A DNA stretch of 64,000 nucleotides from Gordonia hankookensis (lineage in GTDB: Bacteria > Actinomycetota > Actinomycetes > Mycobacteriales > Mycobacteriaceae): NCBI RefSeq assembly GCF_014673215.1, contig NZ_JACWMS010000004.1, positions 62,001-126,000 of the forward strand, in the 5' to 3' direction. The number at the start of each line of letters is the position of its first letter. Within the stretch, counting starts at the first letter, position 1. The notes beneath the pieces were generated by a model. That model was not told where the DNA came from. It made no database searches and saw only the letters and a program-made list of their open reading frames with translations. The translations under genes and the position numbers were made by a program. This document shows positions 18,101-26,318 of the stretch, one piece after another.

Positions 18101-21100
18101 GATCACCGGTCGCTCCGGTGCGCTGGCCTCGGCCGCCTATACCGTGCTGGAGAAGCTCGGCCTCGCCGAGATCAACGCCTCGGGCGAGGTGGTCGAGGAC
18201 CCGAATGTGGCCATCGTCGAGCGCGTCAGCGCCGAACTCGGCTCCGACTGGGTCCGGACCGTCGCCCCGGCCTTCGACACCGCGAAGGTGGTGTTGGTCG
18301 ACGACCGCTGGGCCACCAGCCGCGAGGACCTCGTCCGGATCTGGCTGACCGACGAGCACGACCTCGACACCGACTTCGAGGGTGTGGTCGGCCGGTTCAA
18401 CGGCGCAGGCGAGACGGTCGCGACGCACGCCACCTGGTGGCAGGGCAAGGCGCTGGCATCCGGAAATGCCGTGCACGCACGTACGTTCGCCGCGATCGCC
18501 AGTGCCGCGGAGCAGCCGGGCGTCGGCCAGTGGTCGAACGAGATCGCCGTCGTCACCGGTGCAGGCAAGGGTTCGATCGCCTCCGGCGTCATCGCCGGAC
18601 TGTTGGCCGGCGGCGCGACGGTGGTCGCCACGACCTCGCGCCTGGACTCCGGCAAGCTAGCGTTCTACAAGAAGCTCTACCGTGAGAACGCCCGGTACGA
18701 CGCGGCATTGTGGGTCGCGCCCGCCAACATGGCGTCCTACACCGACGTCGACGACCTGGTCGAGTGGATCGGTGCCGAGCAGACCGAGAACCTCGGTGGC
18801 ACAACGTCGGTGATCAAGCCGGCGATGAAGCCGACCCTGCTCTTCCCGTTCGCCGCGCCCCGGGTGGCCGGTGACCTCACCGACGCAGGCGGTCGAGCCG
18901 AACTGGAGATGAAGGTTCTGCTCTGGTCGGTCGAGCGGATGATCGGCGGACTGGGAGAACTGCACGCCGATCACGACATCGCCGCCCGCGTCCACGTGGT
19001 GCTGCCCGGTTCGCCGAACCGCGGCATGTTCGGCGGCGACGGCGCCTACGGCGAGAGCAAGGCGTCGCTGGACGCTCTGGTCACCCGCTGGGCGGCCGAG
19101 GATTCCTGGAATCAGAAGACCACCATCGCGCACGCCCTCATCGGATGGGTGCGTGGCACGGGTCTGATGGGCCACAACGACGGGATGGTCGACGCCGTCG
19201 AGGCTGCGGGAGTGCGCACCTGGAGCACGGCCGAGATGGCCGCGAACCTGCTCGGCCTGTGCACCACGGAGCACCGGCAGCACGCCCGCACCGAGGCGAT
19301 CGTCGCCGACTTCACCGGCGGTCTCGACCCGTCGATCGACCTCAAGGCACTGGCCGGTGCGGCCGCCGAAGCGGCAACCGACGAAGCCGAGGAGTCCGAC
19401 GACGAGGTGACCACCGTGGCGGCGCTGCCCGCCCCGGCCCGCGCACCGAAGGGGATGACCCCGCAGTGGTCGTCGATCGACGCTCGTCCGGAGGATCTGG
19501 TCGTCATCGTCGGCGCAGGAGAACTCGGCCCGTACGGCTCGTCGCGCACCCGGCTCGAGATGGAGGTCGACGAGAAGCTCTCCGCCGCAGGCGTTGTGGA
19601 ACTCGCCTGGAACACCGGACTGATCCAGTGGGACACTGCACCCAAGCCGGGCTGGTACGACACCGAATCCGGTGATCCCGTGCCGGAGAGCGAGATCGCC
19701 GAGCGTTACCACGACGAGGTCGTGTCGCGCTGTGGAATCCGGCGCTACGCCGACGAGGGTGCGATGGTCGACAACACCTCGCCATTGCTCACCTCGGTCT
19801 TCCTCGACGAGGACCTCACCTTCACGGTGAGTTCCGAGGCGGAGGCACGAGCATTCGCCTCGGCCGCCCCGGAGAAGACACGGATCGTGGAGAACGCGGA
19901 GACCGGCGACTGGCAGGTGACCCGGCTCTCGGGCACCGAGATCCGGGTGCCGCGACAGTTCACGTTGTCGCGCACCGTCGGCGGTCAGATCCCGACCGGT
20001 TTCGACCCGACCCGTTGGGGTGTCACCCCGGACATGGCCGAGTCGATCGACCGTGTCGCACTGTGGAACCTGGTGGCGACCGTCGATGCGTTCCTGTCGT
20101 CGGGATTCACCCCGTCGGAACTGATGCGGTGGGTGCACCCCGGTCTGGTCGCCAACACGCAGGGCACCGGCATGGGCGGGATGACGTCGATGCGGGAGCT
20201 CTACATCAACACCCTGCTCGGCGAGTCCAAGGCCAACGACATCCTGCAGGAAGCCCTGCCGAACATCGTTGCCGCACATGTCGTCCAGTCCTATGTCGGC
20301 AGCTACGGCGCGATGATCCACCCGGTGGCCGCATGTGCCACGGCAGCCGTCTCGGTCGAGGAGGGTGTCGACAAGATCCGTCTCGGCAAGGCGATGTTCG
20401 CGGTGGCAGGCGGTTTCGACGACCTCGGTATCGAGGGCATCGTGGGCTTCGGTGACATGTCGGCGACCGCGGAGTCGGCCGCGATGTCGGCACGAGGGAT
20501 CGACGAGCGCCGGTTCTCCCGGGCCAACGATCGTCGGCGCGGCGGGTTCGTCGAGTCAGCAGGAGGCGGAACGATCCTGCTGGCCCGCGGTGACGTGGCC
20601 GCGCAGATGGGTCTGCCGGTCCTCGGCGTGGTCGCCTGGGCGCAGAGCTTCGGTGACGGTGTGCACACCTCGATCCCGGCCCCCGGTCTGGGTGCACTGG
20701 GCGCCGCGCGTGGTAACGACGCCTCGCCGCTGGCCTGTGCGCTCAGTGCGCTGGGCGTCAGCGCTGATGACGTCGCGGTGATCTCCAAGCACGACACCTC
20801 GACGCGGGCCAACGATCCCAACGAGTCCGAGCTGCACGAGCGGCTTGCCTCCGCGATCGGTCGCGGTGACGGCGCGCCGCTGTTCGTGGTGTCGCAGAAG
20901 TCACTGACCGGCCATGCCAAGGGCGGTGCCGCTGCCTTCCAGCTGATCGGGCTCTGCCAGTTGTTGCGCGACGGGGTGATCCCGCCGAACCGCAGTCTGG
21001 ACTGTGTCGACGAGCAGATGCGCGACTACCCGCACCTGGTGTGGCCGCGCGAGACCCTCGACCTCGGCGAGCGGTTCCCGCTCAAGGCGGGTCTGCTGAC

Positions 21101-21401
21101 CAGCCTCGGATTCGGTCACGTCTCCGGTCTGATCGCCGTGGTCCACCCGGAAGCCTTTGTGGCGACACTGGATTCGGAGCAGGCCAAGGTCTACCGGCAG
21201 CAGGCCTCCGAGCGCGTCCGCAAGGGCAACCATCGTCTGCTGGAGGCGATGTGCGGCGTCGAGCCGGCCTACCAGCGTCCGCCGAACCGCCGGTTCGACA
21301 GTGCGGCCGACGAGCACGATGCCGAGGCCGAGCTCCTGCTCGATCCGTCGGTGCGGCTCGCGGCAGGTGGCAGCTATGGTCGCGCCGGCGGGGCGGAGTG
21401 A
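12162..21401 (+). CDS. fas: Type I fatty acid synthase (FAS-I), single-chain multifunctional enzyme
   Basis: The 3079-residue enzyme makes long-chain acyl-CoA from acetyl-CoA and malonyl-CoA, the precursors of membrane lipids and mycolic acids. Domains in order are acetyltransferase (GHSQG, S148), FMN enoyl reductase (from about 430, LLAGMTPTTVD), dehydratase with hot-dog fold (NPIHTD, H1234; IVHGMW), malonyl/palmitoyl transferase (GHSVGEYNA, S1440), a Pro/Ala-rich tether at about 1745-1770, acyl carrier domain (GVSSRRN, S1816 or S1817 carries phosphopantetheine), ketoreductase (GAGKGSIASG from 2133) and ketosynthase (C2725, H2877, H2918). No phosphopantetheinyl transferase domain is present; acpS follows immediately. 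The GTG start has AGAGGAG upstream at good spacing. The antisense strand also has long open frames, which are composition artefacts. Confidence 0.98.
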   Translation: MTVDQFRSGAQGAAHSDRPTTTLIDRLIDGEPYAISFGGQGSPWLPTLAELVVDADLEHRIGKVVAAAERIIDPVAAQLTIAVVDGFHPLTWVRALDAEEPVPGETELADFTLSGPGVLLTQLAAVEALKKQGLDTTAITPTAIIGHSQGSIATHAIGADGQVAESGQGLLLAIAHLIGAAGTLVARRRGLATTTDGTPMLAISGAVPARIEEILADYRAGLSESELASAPVVAIRNGRRAVALSGAPRHLAAFAALCERIAAAETDERKRKVAGGAPFAPKFDHLNVSVAFHHPTMAEAVDLVAEWADECGIDRDTAIGHAKSILVDPVDWVATVDEVVEAGAKWILDFGPGDLATRLTSSLVRGQGVGLVSPALRVGQRNLFSPGGVPEVARPWTQFAPQLVELPDGRTVVDTAFTRLTGRSPMLLAGMTPTTVDPAIVAAAANAGHWAELAGGGQVTEQIFADNVARMTDLLEDGRQAQFNALFLDPYLWKLQLGGKRLVQKARAQGAPIDGVVVSAGIPELEDAVALVDEFVEAGLRFVAFKPGTVEQIRAVVRIAAEVPHHPVIVQIEGGRAGGHHSWEDLDDLLLGTYSELRARNNVVICVGGGIGTPERASEYLTGAWSSAYGYPSMPLDGILVGTAAMATKEATTAPEVKQLLVDTVGCDDWIGAGHATAGMASGRSQLGADIHEIDNTASRCGRLLDEVAGDGDAVADRRDEIIAAMADTAKPYFGDVAEMTYRAWLDRYATLAVGDGRSDQLPWADITWQQRFTDMLQRTEARMSPVDSGEIPTMFAGTGSTDDPHSAIDALGSVYPEIETDVLHPADVAFFLELCRTPGKPVNFVPVIDKDVRRWWRSDSLWQAHDERYPADAVCIIPGPVAVSGITRVDEPVGELLDRFEAQVVNDLQDAGTDSIAVDTRKRAGLVDGDGTIVAVLEADDVDWVGRMVPNPIALLGDRDRWTLVDPDRAEHEPTGSVLEHVAEDRYDLVTPISGSSVRIPLHIDAGLLDGGNPRVGIDEAANAMREILTVAAGGELATVEDGVAVTTVSWDPDSVADHAAVTGYTLPANLRPTTPTEPFGFAVPDTLVGASWPSVFSVIGAARTESGAPVVEGLLDLVHLDHAVELVSEIPSTTAELTVTARSGAVYDSEVGRVVEVGVEVAGPTGPIATMAERFAIRGRLGSAELADPVRAGGASDDERAATRKLLRSATITAPSRMTGFAAVSGDRNPIHTDVAAAKLAGLGDPIVHGMWLSAAAQQVVTATDSKHPTPSARPLVGWTARYLGMVRTGDSISIRVDRVGLDAGREVVEVTAKVGDDLVMAATGLLAAPRTVYAFPGQGIQSKGMGLDARSRSKAAREIWDRADKHTRDALGFSILAVVRDNPTTLVANGTTYNHPDGVLYLTQFTQVAMATLGVAQIAELKEAGGFVENAITCGHSVGEYNALAACAGVLPLEAVLEVVFQRGEAMHHLVPRDDLGRSDYRMAAIRPSQFGLADADVTGFVTEVGESVGEFLEVVNLNLLGSQYAIAGTVRGLEHLEDEIERRRLEFGGKKSFILVPGIDVPFHSTVLREGVPEFRSKLEGLLPEHIDPEILVGHYIPNLVPRLFTLDRSFIEEIAALVPSDPLDAVLADWDSWSNKPGQLVRVVLIELLAWQFASPVRWIETQELLFAGPSRDGLGVQRFVEIGLKGAPTLAGLATNTLKLDDYAAATTEVANVERDSDVILAKDSGPEPEDEVDEGSPAPTADAPAAEAAPTPAPAAAPAPAPAAAGPRPDDISFGPADAVKSVIALWTKMRTDQIGSADTIEALCDGVSSRRNQLLLDIGGELGLGAIDGAAEADMNALSSTVETLARGYRPLGPVLTDAVGDQVRKALGPLGKRQSYITDRVSNVWQLGPGWGLHATVAVALGTRDGVSVRGEDLGNLLDGALANADALDALIDRAVASVGAARGVAVAKPAAESGGGATVDAAALGEFTEQITGRSGALASAAYTVLEKLGLAEINASGEVVEDPNVAIVERVSAELGSDWVRTVAPAFDTAKVVLVDDRWATSREDLVRIWLTDEHDLDTDFEGVVGRFNGAGETVATHATWWQGKALASGNAVHARTFAAIASAAEQPGVGQWSNEIAVVTGAGKGSIASGVIAGLLAGGATVVATTSRLDSGKLAFYKKLYRENARYDAALWVAPANMASYTDVDDLVEWIGAEQTENLGGTTSVIKPAMKPTLLFPFAAPRVAGDLTDAGGRAELEMKVLLWSVERMIGGLGELHADHDIAARVHVVLPGSPNRGMFGGDGAYGESKASLDALVTRWAAEDSWNQKTTIAHALIGWVRGTGLMGHNDGMVDAVEAAGVRTWSTAEMAANLLGLCTTEHRQHARTEAIVADFTGGLDPSIDLKALAGAAAEAATDEAEESDDEVTTVAALPAPARAPKGMTPQWSSIDARPEDLVVIVGAGELGPYGSSRTRLEMEVDEKLSAAGVVELAWNTGLIQWDTAPKPGWYDTESGDPVPESEIAERYHDEVVSRCGIRRYADEGAMVDNTSPLLTSVFLDEDLTFTVSSEAEARAFASAAPEKTRIVENAETGDWQVTRLSGTEIRVPRQFTLSRTVGGQIPTGFDPTRWGVTPDMAESIDRVALWNLVATVDAFLSSGFTPSELMRWVHPGLVANTQGTGMGGMTSMRELYINTLLGESKANDILQEALPNIVAAHVVQSYVGSYGAMIHPVAACATAAVSVEEGVDKIRLGKAMFAVAGGFDDLGIEGIVGFGDMSATAESAAMSARGIDERRFSRANDRRRGGFVESAGGGTILLARGDVAAQMGLPVLGVVAWAQSFGDGVHTSIPAPGLGALGAARGNDASPLACALSALGVSADDVAVISKHDTSTRANDPNESELHERLASAIGRGDGAPLFVVSQKSLTGHAKGGAAAFQLIGLCQLLRDGVIPPNRSLDCVDEQMRDYPHLVWPRETLDLGERFPLKAGLLTSLGFGHVSGLIAVVHPEAFVATLDSEQAKVYRQQASERVRKGNHRLLEAMCGVEPAYQRPPNRRFDSAADEHDAEAELLLDPSVRLAAGGSYGRAGGAE

Positions 21402-21421
21402 AGCCGGAGTCTGATGCGGCG

Positions 21422-21814
21422 ATGAGTGTTCTCGGAGTGGGCATCGACATCGTGTCGATCCCGGAGTTCGGTGAGCAGTTGCGCCAGCCCGGCACGACGT
21501 TCGCGGACCGATTCACGGTTCGCGAACGTCGTGACGCGGCGGCGGGCACCGGCGACGAGGCACGCCATCTGGCCGCACGGTGGGCGGCCAAGGAGGCCGT
21601 GGTGAAAGCGTGGTCGGTGAGCCGGTTCTCGCGGTCGCCGCTGCTGCCGCTCATCCGCCACAGCGACATCGAGGTGGTCACCGACAACTGGGGCCGCCCG
21701 GCGATCCGCCTGGGCGGAGAGATCGGCGAGTTGCTCAAGGACACTCGCCTGCACATCTCGCTCACCCACGACGGCGACACCGCCGCCGCGGTCGCGATCC
21801 TGGAAGGCGTCTGA
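21422..21814 (+). CDS. acpS: Holo-[acyl-carrier-protein] synthase, activates FAS-I
   Basis: The 130-residue enzyme moves 4'-phosphopantetheine from CoA to the serine of the FAS carrier domain. It has the family motifs GVGIDIVSIPEF (D binds Mg) and RWAAKEAVVKAW. Its length matches M. tuberculosis AcpS. The ATG at 21422 aligns with that homologue; an in-frame GTG at 21398 overlaps the fas stop (GTGA) and could be used instead, adding eight residues. Either way the two genes form one transcript and are probably translationally linked. The tetR gene converges 22 bp downstream. Confidence 0.95.
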   Translation: MSVLGVGIDIVSIPEFGEQLRQPGTTFADRFTVRERRDAAAGTGDEARHLAARWAAKEAVVKAWSVSRFSRSPLLPLIRHSDIEVVTDNWGRPAIRLGGEIGELLKDTRLHISLTHDGDTAAAVAILEGV

Positions 21815-21836
21815 CCAGCCGTCTGTCGTGCGCGGC

Positions 21837-22469
21837 TCAGTCCTCTGCGGTCGTCTCCTCGAGCAGCAGGTAGCCGGCGAGCATCCGTTTGAGCTCGGAG
21901 ACCGTCTCGTCGTGGTCGTGACCGTCCTGGACGGAGAAACTCAGCAGCGAGTAGGCGGTGTGCACCAGCACCTGCGACATCATCTCGCGTCGACCGCGTT
22001 GGGTCGGGGTGAGGGGAGCGAGGATGTGTGCGACCTGCTCGGCGAGTACGCGTTCGTTCCGCGAGGCAGTGGCCCTGGTGGCAGGGGTGGACTGCACCGC
22101 CAGCCAGACCGCCCGGCGCGACGGGTCGTCGCGCCACAGTGCGGCGAGGTGATCGAGGAACTTCTCGAGGAGATGGGGCCACTCCAACGACGGGATCTCC
22201 GATGAGAACGCCGCCAACTCCTCCCGGACGTCGACCGTGTCCTGGCGGTCGAGCTCACAGACGATCACGTACTTGTTGGCGAAGTACTGATAGAGGGTGC
22301 CGATCGGGACCTCGGCACGCGACGCGATCTCTTCGCAGGTCAACGACTCGAAACCGACCTCGATGAGCAGGTCACGGGCGGCGCCGAGCATTGCGGAGAA
22401 CTTCTTCTTGCTACGTTCCTGCGTCGGCCGCTTCCGTGGGACCAGCGGCTCGGCGAGTGATGCGGACAT
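21837..22469 (-). CDS. TetR-family transcriptional regulator
   Basis: The 210-residue protein has an N-terminal helix-turn-helix (LTCEEIASRAEVPIGTLYQYF, residues about 43-63) and a helical ligand domain. The helix-turn-helix segment is the conserved TetR type. It does not resemble the M. tuberculosis FasR that I recall, so it should not be assumed to control fas despite adjacency. It lies 24 bp downstream of bcp on the same strand and is probably co-transcribed with it. A basic tail (RPTQERSKKKF) precedes the DNA-binding domain. The ligand is unknown. Confidence 0.87.
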   Translation of the reverse strand: MSASLAEPLVPRKRPTQERSKKKFSAMLGAARDLLIEVGFESLTCEEIASRAEVPIGTLYQYFANKYVIVCELDRQDTVDVREELAAFSSEIPSLEWPHLLEKFLDHLAALWRDDPSRRAVWLAVQSTPATRATASRNERVLAEQVAHILAPLTPTQRGRREMMSQVLVHTAYSLLSFSVQDGHDHDETVSELKRMLAGYLLLEETTAED

Positions 22470-22493
22470 CGTCGTCGCTCCTCGAGGCCGGTC

Positions 22494-22967
22494 TCACACG
22501 GCGATATCGCGCCGGAGCTTGGCGACATGCCCCGTGGCGCGGACGTTGTACTGCGCCACTTCGATCTTGCCGTCCTCGTCGACGAGAAAGGTCGAGCGGA
22601 TCACGCCGGTCACGGTCTTGCCGTACATCTTCTTCTCGCCGAAGGCGCCCCAGGCGCTGAGGACCTCTTTGTCCGGGTCGGACAACAGCGGGAACGTCAG
22701 GGCCTGTGCCTCGGCGAACTTCGCCAGCTTGGCCGGCTTGTCCGGTGAGATCCCGAGGACGGCGATGCCCGCGTCCTCGAGGTCCTTCAGATTGTCGCGG
22801 AAATCACATGCCTGCTTCGTGCAGCCCGGGGTGGACGCGGCCGGATAGAAGTAGACGATCACCTTGCGTCCCGCGTAGTCCGACAGGGACACCGGCGTGT
22901 CCTGCGAATCGTGAAGGGTGAAAGCGGGGGCTGGGTCTCCGACGGACAACCTCGGTGTCGCTGGCAT
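22494..22967 (-). CDS. bcp: Thiol peroxidase Bcp/PrxQ
   Basis: This 157-residue peroxiredoxin reduces hydrogen peroxide and lipid peroxides using thioredoxin-type donors. The peroxidatic motif is P-x3-T-x2-C (PAASTPGC), with a second Cys five residues on (CTKQAC), the arrangement of atypical 2-Cys PrxQ enzymes. The C-terminus has RSTFLVDEDGKIE. Gene order (bcp near DUF3618, L,D-transpeptidase and acpS-fas) is as in M. tuberculosis around Rv2521. It is transcribed with the tetR gene. A TAACCT box lies 6 nt before the ATG and no Shine-Dalgarno is present. Confidence 0.93.
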   Translation of the reverse strand: MPATPRLSVGDPAPAFTLHDSQDTPVSLSDYAGRKVIVYFYPAASTPGCTKQACDFRDNLKDLEDAGIAVLGISPDKPAKLAKFAEAQALTFPLLSDPDKEVLSAWGAFGEKKMYGKTVTGVIRSTFLVDEDGKIEVAQYNVRATGHVAKLRRDIAV

Positions 22968-22973
22968 ACGGCC

Positions 22974-22979
22974 AGGTTA
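22974..22979 (-). promoter_or_regulatory. Putative -10 box (TAACCT) of bcp, leaderless type
   Basis: TAACCT ends 6 nt before the bcp ATG. The remaining 220 bp up to the DUF3618-like gene show no coding frame that I can support. Confidence 0.5.
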
Positions 22980-23199
22980 GTCGATGCGCACATCGGTCGG
23001 CTGCCGCGTGTGGGTGCGGAATGTCGGTATCGCTCGATTTCACGTGGGCACTCCGGCGCGGCGCGTGACGGCGCACATGCCTGGTGGGGCCGCCGATGCC
23101 GTAGTCTCGAAAGGTCGCAACGCAGGCGTCGCGCGGGTGGCCGTGACGCCACCGAACACCGATCCGATGACGCCGTCAATCACGTATGGGAGGAACCAC

Positions 23200-23421
23200 G
23201 TGGCCGGGGATACCGAACGTATCGAGCAGGAGATCGCACAGGCGCGCGAGGACCTGGCCAAGACCCTCGATTCGCTGGCCGAGCGCGCGAATCCGCAGCG
23301 GCTGGCAGACGATGTCAAGAAGAAGGTGATGGCCACCCTCTCGACCCCGGCGGTGAAGTACACGCTGGCGGGGGTCGGGACAGTGGTCGTCGTCGTGATC
23401 GTACGAAAGATCGTGAAGTGA
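23200..23421 (+). CDS. Small DUF3618-like membrane protein
   Basis: The 73-residue protein starts with an amphipathic, heptad-like helix (ERIEQEIAQAREDLAKTLDS) and ends in one membrane helix (YTLAGVGTVVVVVIV) and a short basic tail, RKIVK. This is the DUF3618 layout; the position matches the M. tuberculosis Rv2520c small membrane protein. The GTG at 23200 was chosen for the GGGAGG site 6 nt upstream. Its stop overlaps the GTG of the L,D-transpeptidase by four bases (GTGA), so the two are coupled. Function is unknown; a role as a membrane helper of the transpeptidase is inference. Confidence 0.8.
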   Translation: MAGDTERIEQEIAQAREDLAKTLDSLAERANPQRLADDVKKKVMATLSTPAVKYTLAGVGTVVVVVIVRKIVK

Positions 23422-24638
23422 TCCATGTTCGTCTGCCCGGTGTACGCCGGGCTCGTCGCCGTGGCGCCGCAGTGGCGCTGGTGGCCGCACTCTCCGCCGT
23501 CGCGCTCGCGGGCTGCTCCACGTCGTCGAGCTATCCCGACGTCATCACCGACGCTCAGAGCCTCGATTCGGTGGCGCAGCCGACCATCTCGGTGACCGGC
23601 TGGCATGACCAGCCGATGAACGACAAGGCCGTCGGCGTGATGCCCGGCGCGCCGATCACCGTCACCGCCCACGACGGCAACCTGTCGTCCGTGGTGGTGT
23701 CGGGCCCCGACGGTCCGGTGCCGGGGAAGACATCGTCGGACGGCTCTCACTGGGTCTCCACGGGTGCCCTCGACTTCGGTGCCGACTACTCCCTGACGGC
23801 GGCCGCCCGCGGCGTCGACGGCGCCGGGGCCCGCAAGATCGGCTTCACCACCGCCTCCGCCGACTCCCTGGCCGACGCGTCGACCGTGACCGGCGACGGT
23901 GAGACCGTCGGTGTGGGCCAGCCCGTGGTGATCAACTTCGACACCCCGGTCGCCGACAAGCGCAATGCGGAGAACGCCATCAAGGTCACCACCGACCCGC
24001 CGGTCGAGGGCGCGTTCTACTGGCTCAACGACAGCATGGTGCGGTGGCGTCCGGAACATTTCTGGAAGCCCGGAACCAAGGTGCACGTCGCGGCGGACAT
24101 CAAGGGAATCGACCTCGGCGACGGCGTGTTCGGCGAGAACAATCTGGATTCCAGCTTCAAGGTCGGCCGCAGCTTCATCGCGGTGGCCGACGACAAGACC
24201 AAGCAGCTGACGGTGTCGGTGAACGGCAAGGTGGTCAAGACAATGCCGACCTCGCTGGGCAAGGACTCCACACCCACCAACAACGGGACCTACATCGTGG
24301 CCGAGCGAGAGCCGAGCGTGATCATGGACTCCTCGACCTACGGTGTGCCGGTGAACTCTCCGGAGGGGTACAAGGAGACGGTCTACGACGCGACCCGAAT
24401 CTCGTTCAGCGGCATCTACGTCCACTCCGCTCCGTGGTCACTCGGCGATCAGGGTGTCGACGACGTGAGCAACGGGTGCCTGAACGTGAGCCCCGAGAAC
24501 GCGGAATGGTTCCTCAACCATGCATTGCGCGGCGACATCGTGATCGCGAAAAACACTGTCGGTCCAACACTTCCCGGCGACGACGGGCTCGGGGACTGGA
24601 ACGTCCCCTGGTCGGTCTGGAAGAAGGGCAATGCCTGA
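23418..24638 (+). CDS. ldtB: Lipoprotein L,D-transpeptidase, LdtB/LdtMt2-like, with altered SHGC motif
   Basis: The 406-residue protein makes 3-3 cross-links in peptidoglycan. It has a lipoprotein signal (AALSAVALAGC, Cys at about 33), two immunoglobulin-like domains, and a C-terminal YkuD catalytic domain with H336 (VHSAPWS) and C354. These numbers equal those of M. tuberculosis LdtMt2 (H336, C354), which this gene matches in position beside bcp and the DUF3618 gene. The usual S-H-G-C-x-N motif reads S-N-G-C-L-N: N352 replaces the conserved His. The GTG start overlaps the preceding stop (GTGA). A paralogue with an intact motif lies 360 bp downstream, beyond tRNA-Lys. Confidence 0.9.
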   Translation: MIHVRLPGVRRARRRGAAVALVAALSAVALAGCSTSSSYPDVITDAQSLDSVAQPTISVTGWHDQPMNDKAVGVMPGAPITVTAHDGNLSSVVVSGPDGPVPGKTSSDGSHWVSTGALDFGADYSLTAAARGVDGAGARKIGFTTASADSLADASTVTGDGETVGVGQPVVINFDTPVADKRNAENAIKVTTDPPVEGAFYWLNDSMVRWRPEHFWKPGTKVHVAADIKGIDLGDGVFGENNLDSSFKVGRSFIAVADDKTKQLTVSVNGKVVKTMPTSLGKDSTPTNNGTYIVAEREPSVIMDSSTYGVPVNSPEGYKETVYDATRISFSGIYVHSAPWSLGDQGVDDVSNGCLNVSPENAEWFLNHALRGDIVIAKNTVGPTLPGDDGLGDWNVPWSVWKKGNA

Positions 24639-24720
24639 TCGGCACGGTGCGGAGGGGCCGTCGCGGGGGCGATTTCACTTCTGCCGCCACGACATGTAAG
24701 GTTCCTTTTCGCACCGGCAA

Positions 24721-24793
<73 letters not shown>

Positions 24794-24808
24794 CAACACA
24801 CAGAGAAG

Positions 24809-24836
24809 AACGCCCCGCCAAGCGCGGGGCGTTTTT
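24809..24836 (+). terminator. Rho-independent terminator after tRNA-Lys
   Basis: A 10-bp stem (AACGCCCCGC with GCGGGGCGTT) around a 5-nt loop runs directly into TTT, giving five consecutive T residues. Confidence 0.9.
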
Positions 24837-25001
24837 CTGTCGGGTGGAACACCGTGTGCGGGCCCCGATTCATCCAGCGAACCGACTCGGACAAACCGGT
24901 CGCACGTCGTCTCGTACACTTGTGTCCAACCGTGGGTCAGGGGCGCGTCATCGTCGACGTGAGCGGTGAGATCGTCGTGGTGGTTACAAGGTTGGAGGAT
25001 C

Positions 25002-26216
25002 ATGGGGATCAGTCGTACCCGGATGGGGCGTCGTTCACCGCTCGCACTCATCGGTGTTCTCGTCGCGATCGTCGCGAGCGTCTCGTCGTGCACGGAGGAC
25101 CCGAAGTACTCGTCGGATGTCGGGAGTTCCAACCTGATCGACGACATGCTCAAGCCGGGGGTGGAGGTCTCGGAATGGGGCAATCGCCCGTTGGCCGATC
25201 AGGCCGTCGGAATCCAGCCGGGCGCGCCGATCACCGTTGCCGCACGCGAAGGCGCCATCACCGGCGTGGTGATCGCCAAGGCCGACGGTTCGCCGGTCAA
25301 GGGCGAACTCTCCGAGGACGGCACCACGTGGACCAGCGCGGAGCCGCTCGGCTACAACCGCACCTACACGCTCCAGGCCGACGCGGTCGGGATCGGCGGC
25401 AAGAGCACCAAGCGCGTCTCGTTCACCACCCGCGCGCCGAACAACCTCACGCAGGCATACCTGACGCCGTCGCCGCGTGAGACGGTCGGCGTCGGTCAGC
25501 CGGTTGCGGTCAAGTTCGACGAGCCGATACCGGACCGGAAGGCCGCCCAGGACGCCATCAAGGTCACCACCGATCCGCCGACCGCCGGCGCGTTCTACTG
25601 GATCAGCGACTCGGAGGTCCGGTGGCGTCCGCAACACTGGTGGAAGACCGGCACCAAGGTCGCCGTCGCGGTCAACACCTACGGCATCGACCTGGGCGAC
25701 GGATTGTTCGGCCAGGAGAACGTGCGCACCGACTTCCAGGTGGGGCGGTCGATGATCATCACCGCCGACGACAACTCCAAGCAGGTCAGCTTTGCCCGGG
25801 ACGGCAAGGTGATCCGCAGCATGCCGACCTCGATGGGCAAGCCGGGTGCCGAGACCGACAACGGGGTGTACCTGGTGTCGGACAAGCACGACCACATCAT
25901 CATGGACTCGTCGACCTACGGCGTGCCGGTGACGTCTGCCGACGGTTATCGCACGCCTGTGGACTATGCGACCCGGATGTCCTACAGCGGCATCTTCTTC
26001 CATTCCGCACCGTGGTCGGTCTGGGCCCAGGGCAACACCAACACGAGCCACGGCTGCTTGAATCTCAGCCCGGACGATGCGCTCTGGGTCATGCGCAACA
26101 CGCTGCGTGGGGACCCGGTGGTGGTGAAGAACACCGGCGGAGCCACCCTGTCGGGCACCGACGGGCTGGGGGACTGGAACATCCCGTGGTCCGTGTGGTC
26201 GAAGGGCAACGCCTGA
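25002..26216 (+). CDS. Second lipoprotein L,D-transpeptidase (paralogue)
   Basis: The 404-residue protein has the same layout as its neighbour: basic N-terminus, a hydrophobic segment ending in a V-S-S-C lipobox, two Ig-like domains and a YkuD catalytic domain. The active site is canonical, with H334 (FHSAPWS) and C352 in TSHGCLN. The C-terminus (GDWNIPWSVWSKGNA) is nearly the same as that of the first copy, which indicates tandem duplication. Two in-frame ATGs compete: 25002, with GGAGG only 3 nt away, and 25023, without a site; I chose 25002. The spacer from the tRNA terminator to this gene (24837-25001) shows no other gene. Confidence 0.9.
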   Translation: MGISRTRMGRRSPLALIGVLVAIVASVSSCTEDPKYSSDVGSSNLIDDMLKPGVEVSEWGNRPLADQAVGIQPGAPITVAAREGAITGVVIAKADGSPVKGELSEDGTTWTSAEPLGYNRTYTLQADAVGIGGKSTKRVSFTTRAPNNLTQAYLTPSPRETVGVGQPVAVKFDEPIPDRKAAQDAIKVTTDPPTAGAFYWISDSEVRWRPQHWWKTGTKVAVAVNTYGIDLGDGLFGQENVRTDFQVGRSMIITADDNSKQVSFARDGKVIRSMPTSMGKPGAETDNGVYLVSDKHDHIIMDSSTYGVPVTSADGYRTPVDYATRMSYSGIFFHSAPWSVWAQGNTNTSHGCLNLSPDDALWVMRNTLRGDPVVVKNTGGATLSGTDGLGDWNIPWSVWSKGNA

Positions 26217-26318
26217 CCGCGCCCGGACTCCCTCGCGAGGTGGTCGCGCCGACGTTACCAACACGCACTGTTACGATCGCCGATGACAGTAACGTCCGAC
26301 GACAAAGGGTGTGCCGAC

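Noticed and set aside
21837..22469. The TetR gene next to acpS as the FasR orthologue
   Set aside because: Apart from the general TetR helix-turn-helix it does not resemble the FasR sequence I recall, and it is placed with bcp rather than with fas.
22984..23199. Upstream extension of the DUF3618-like frame
   Set aside because: The extra 72 residues have no domain character, and a strong GGGAGG site supports the GTG at 23200.
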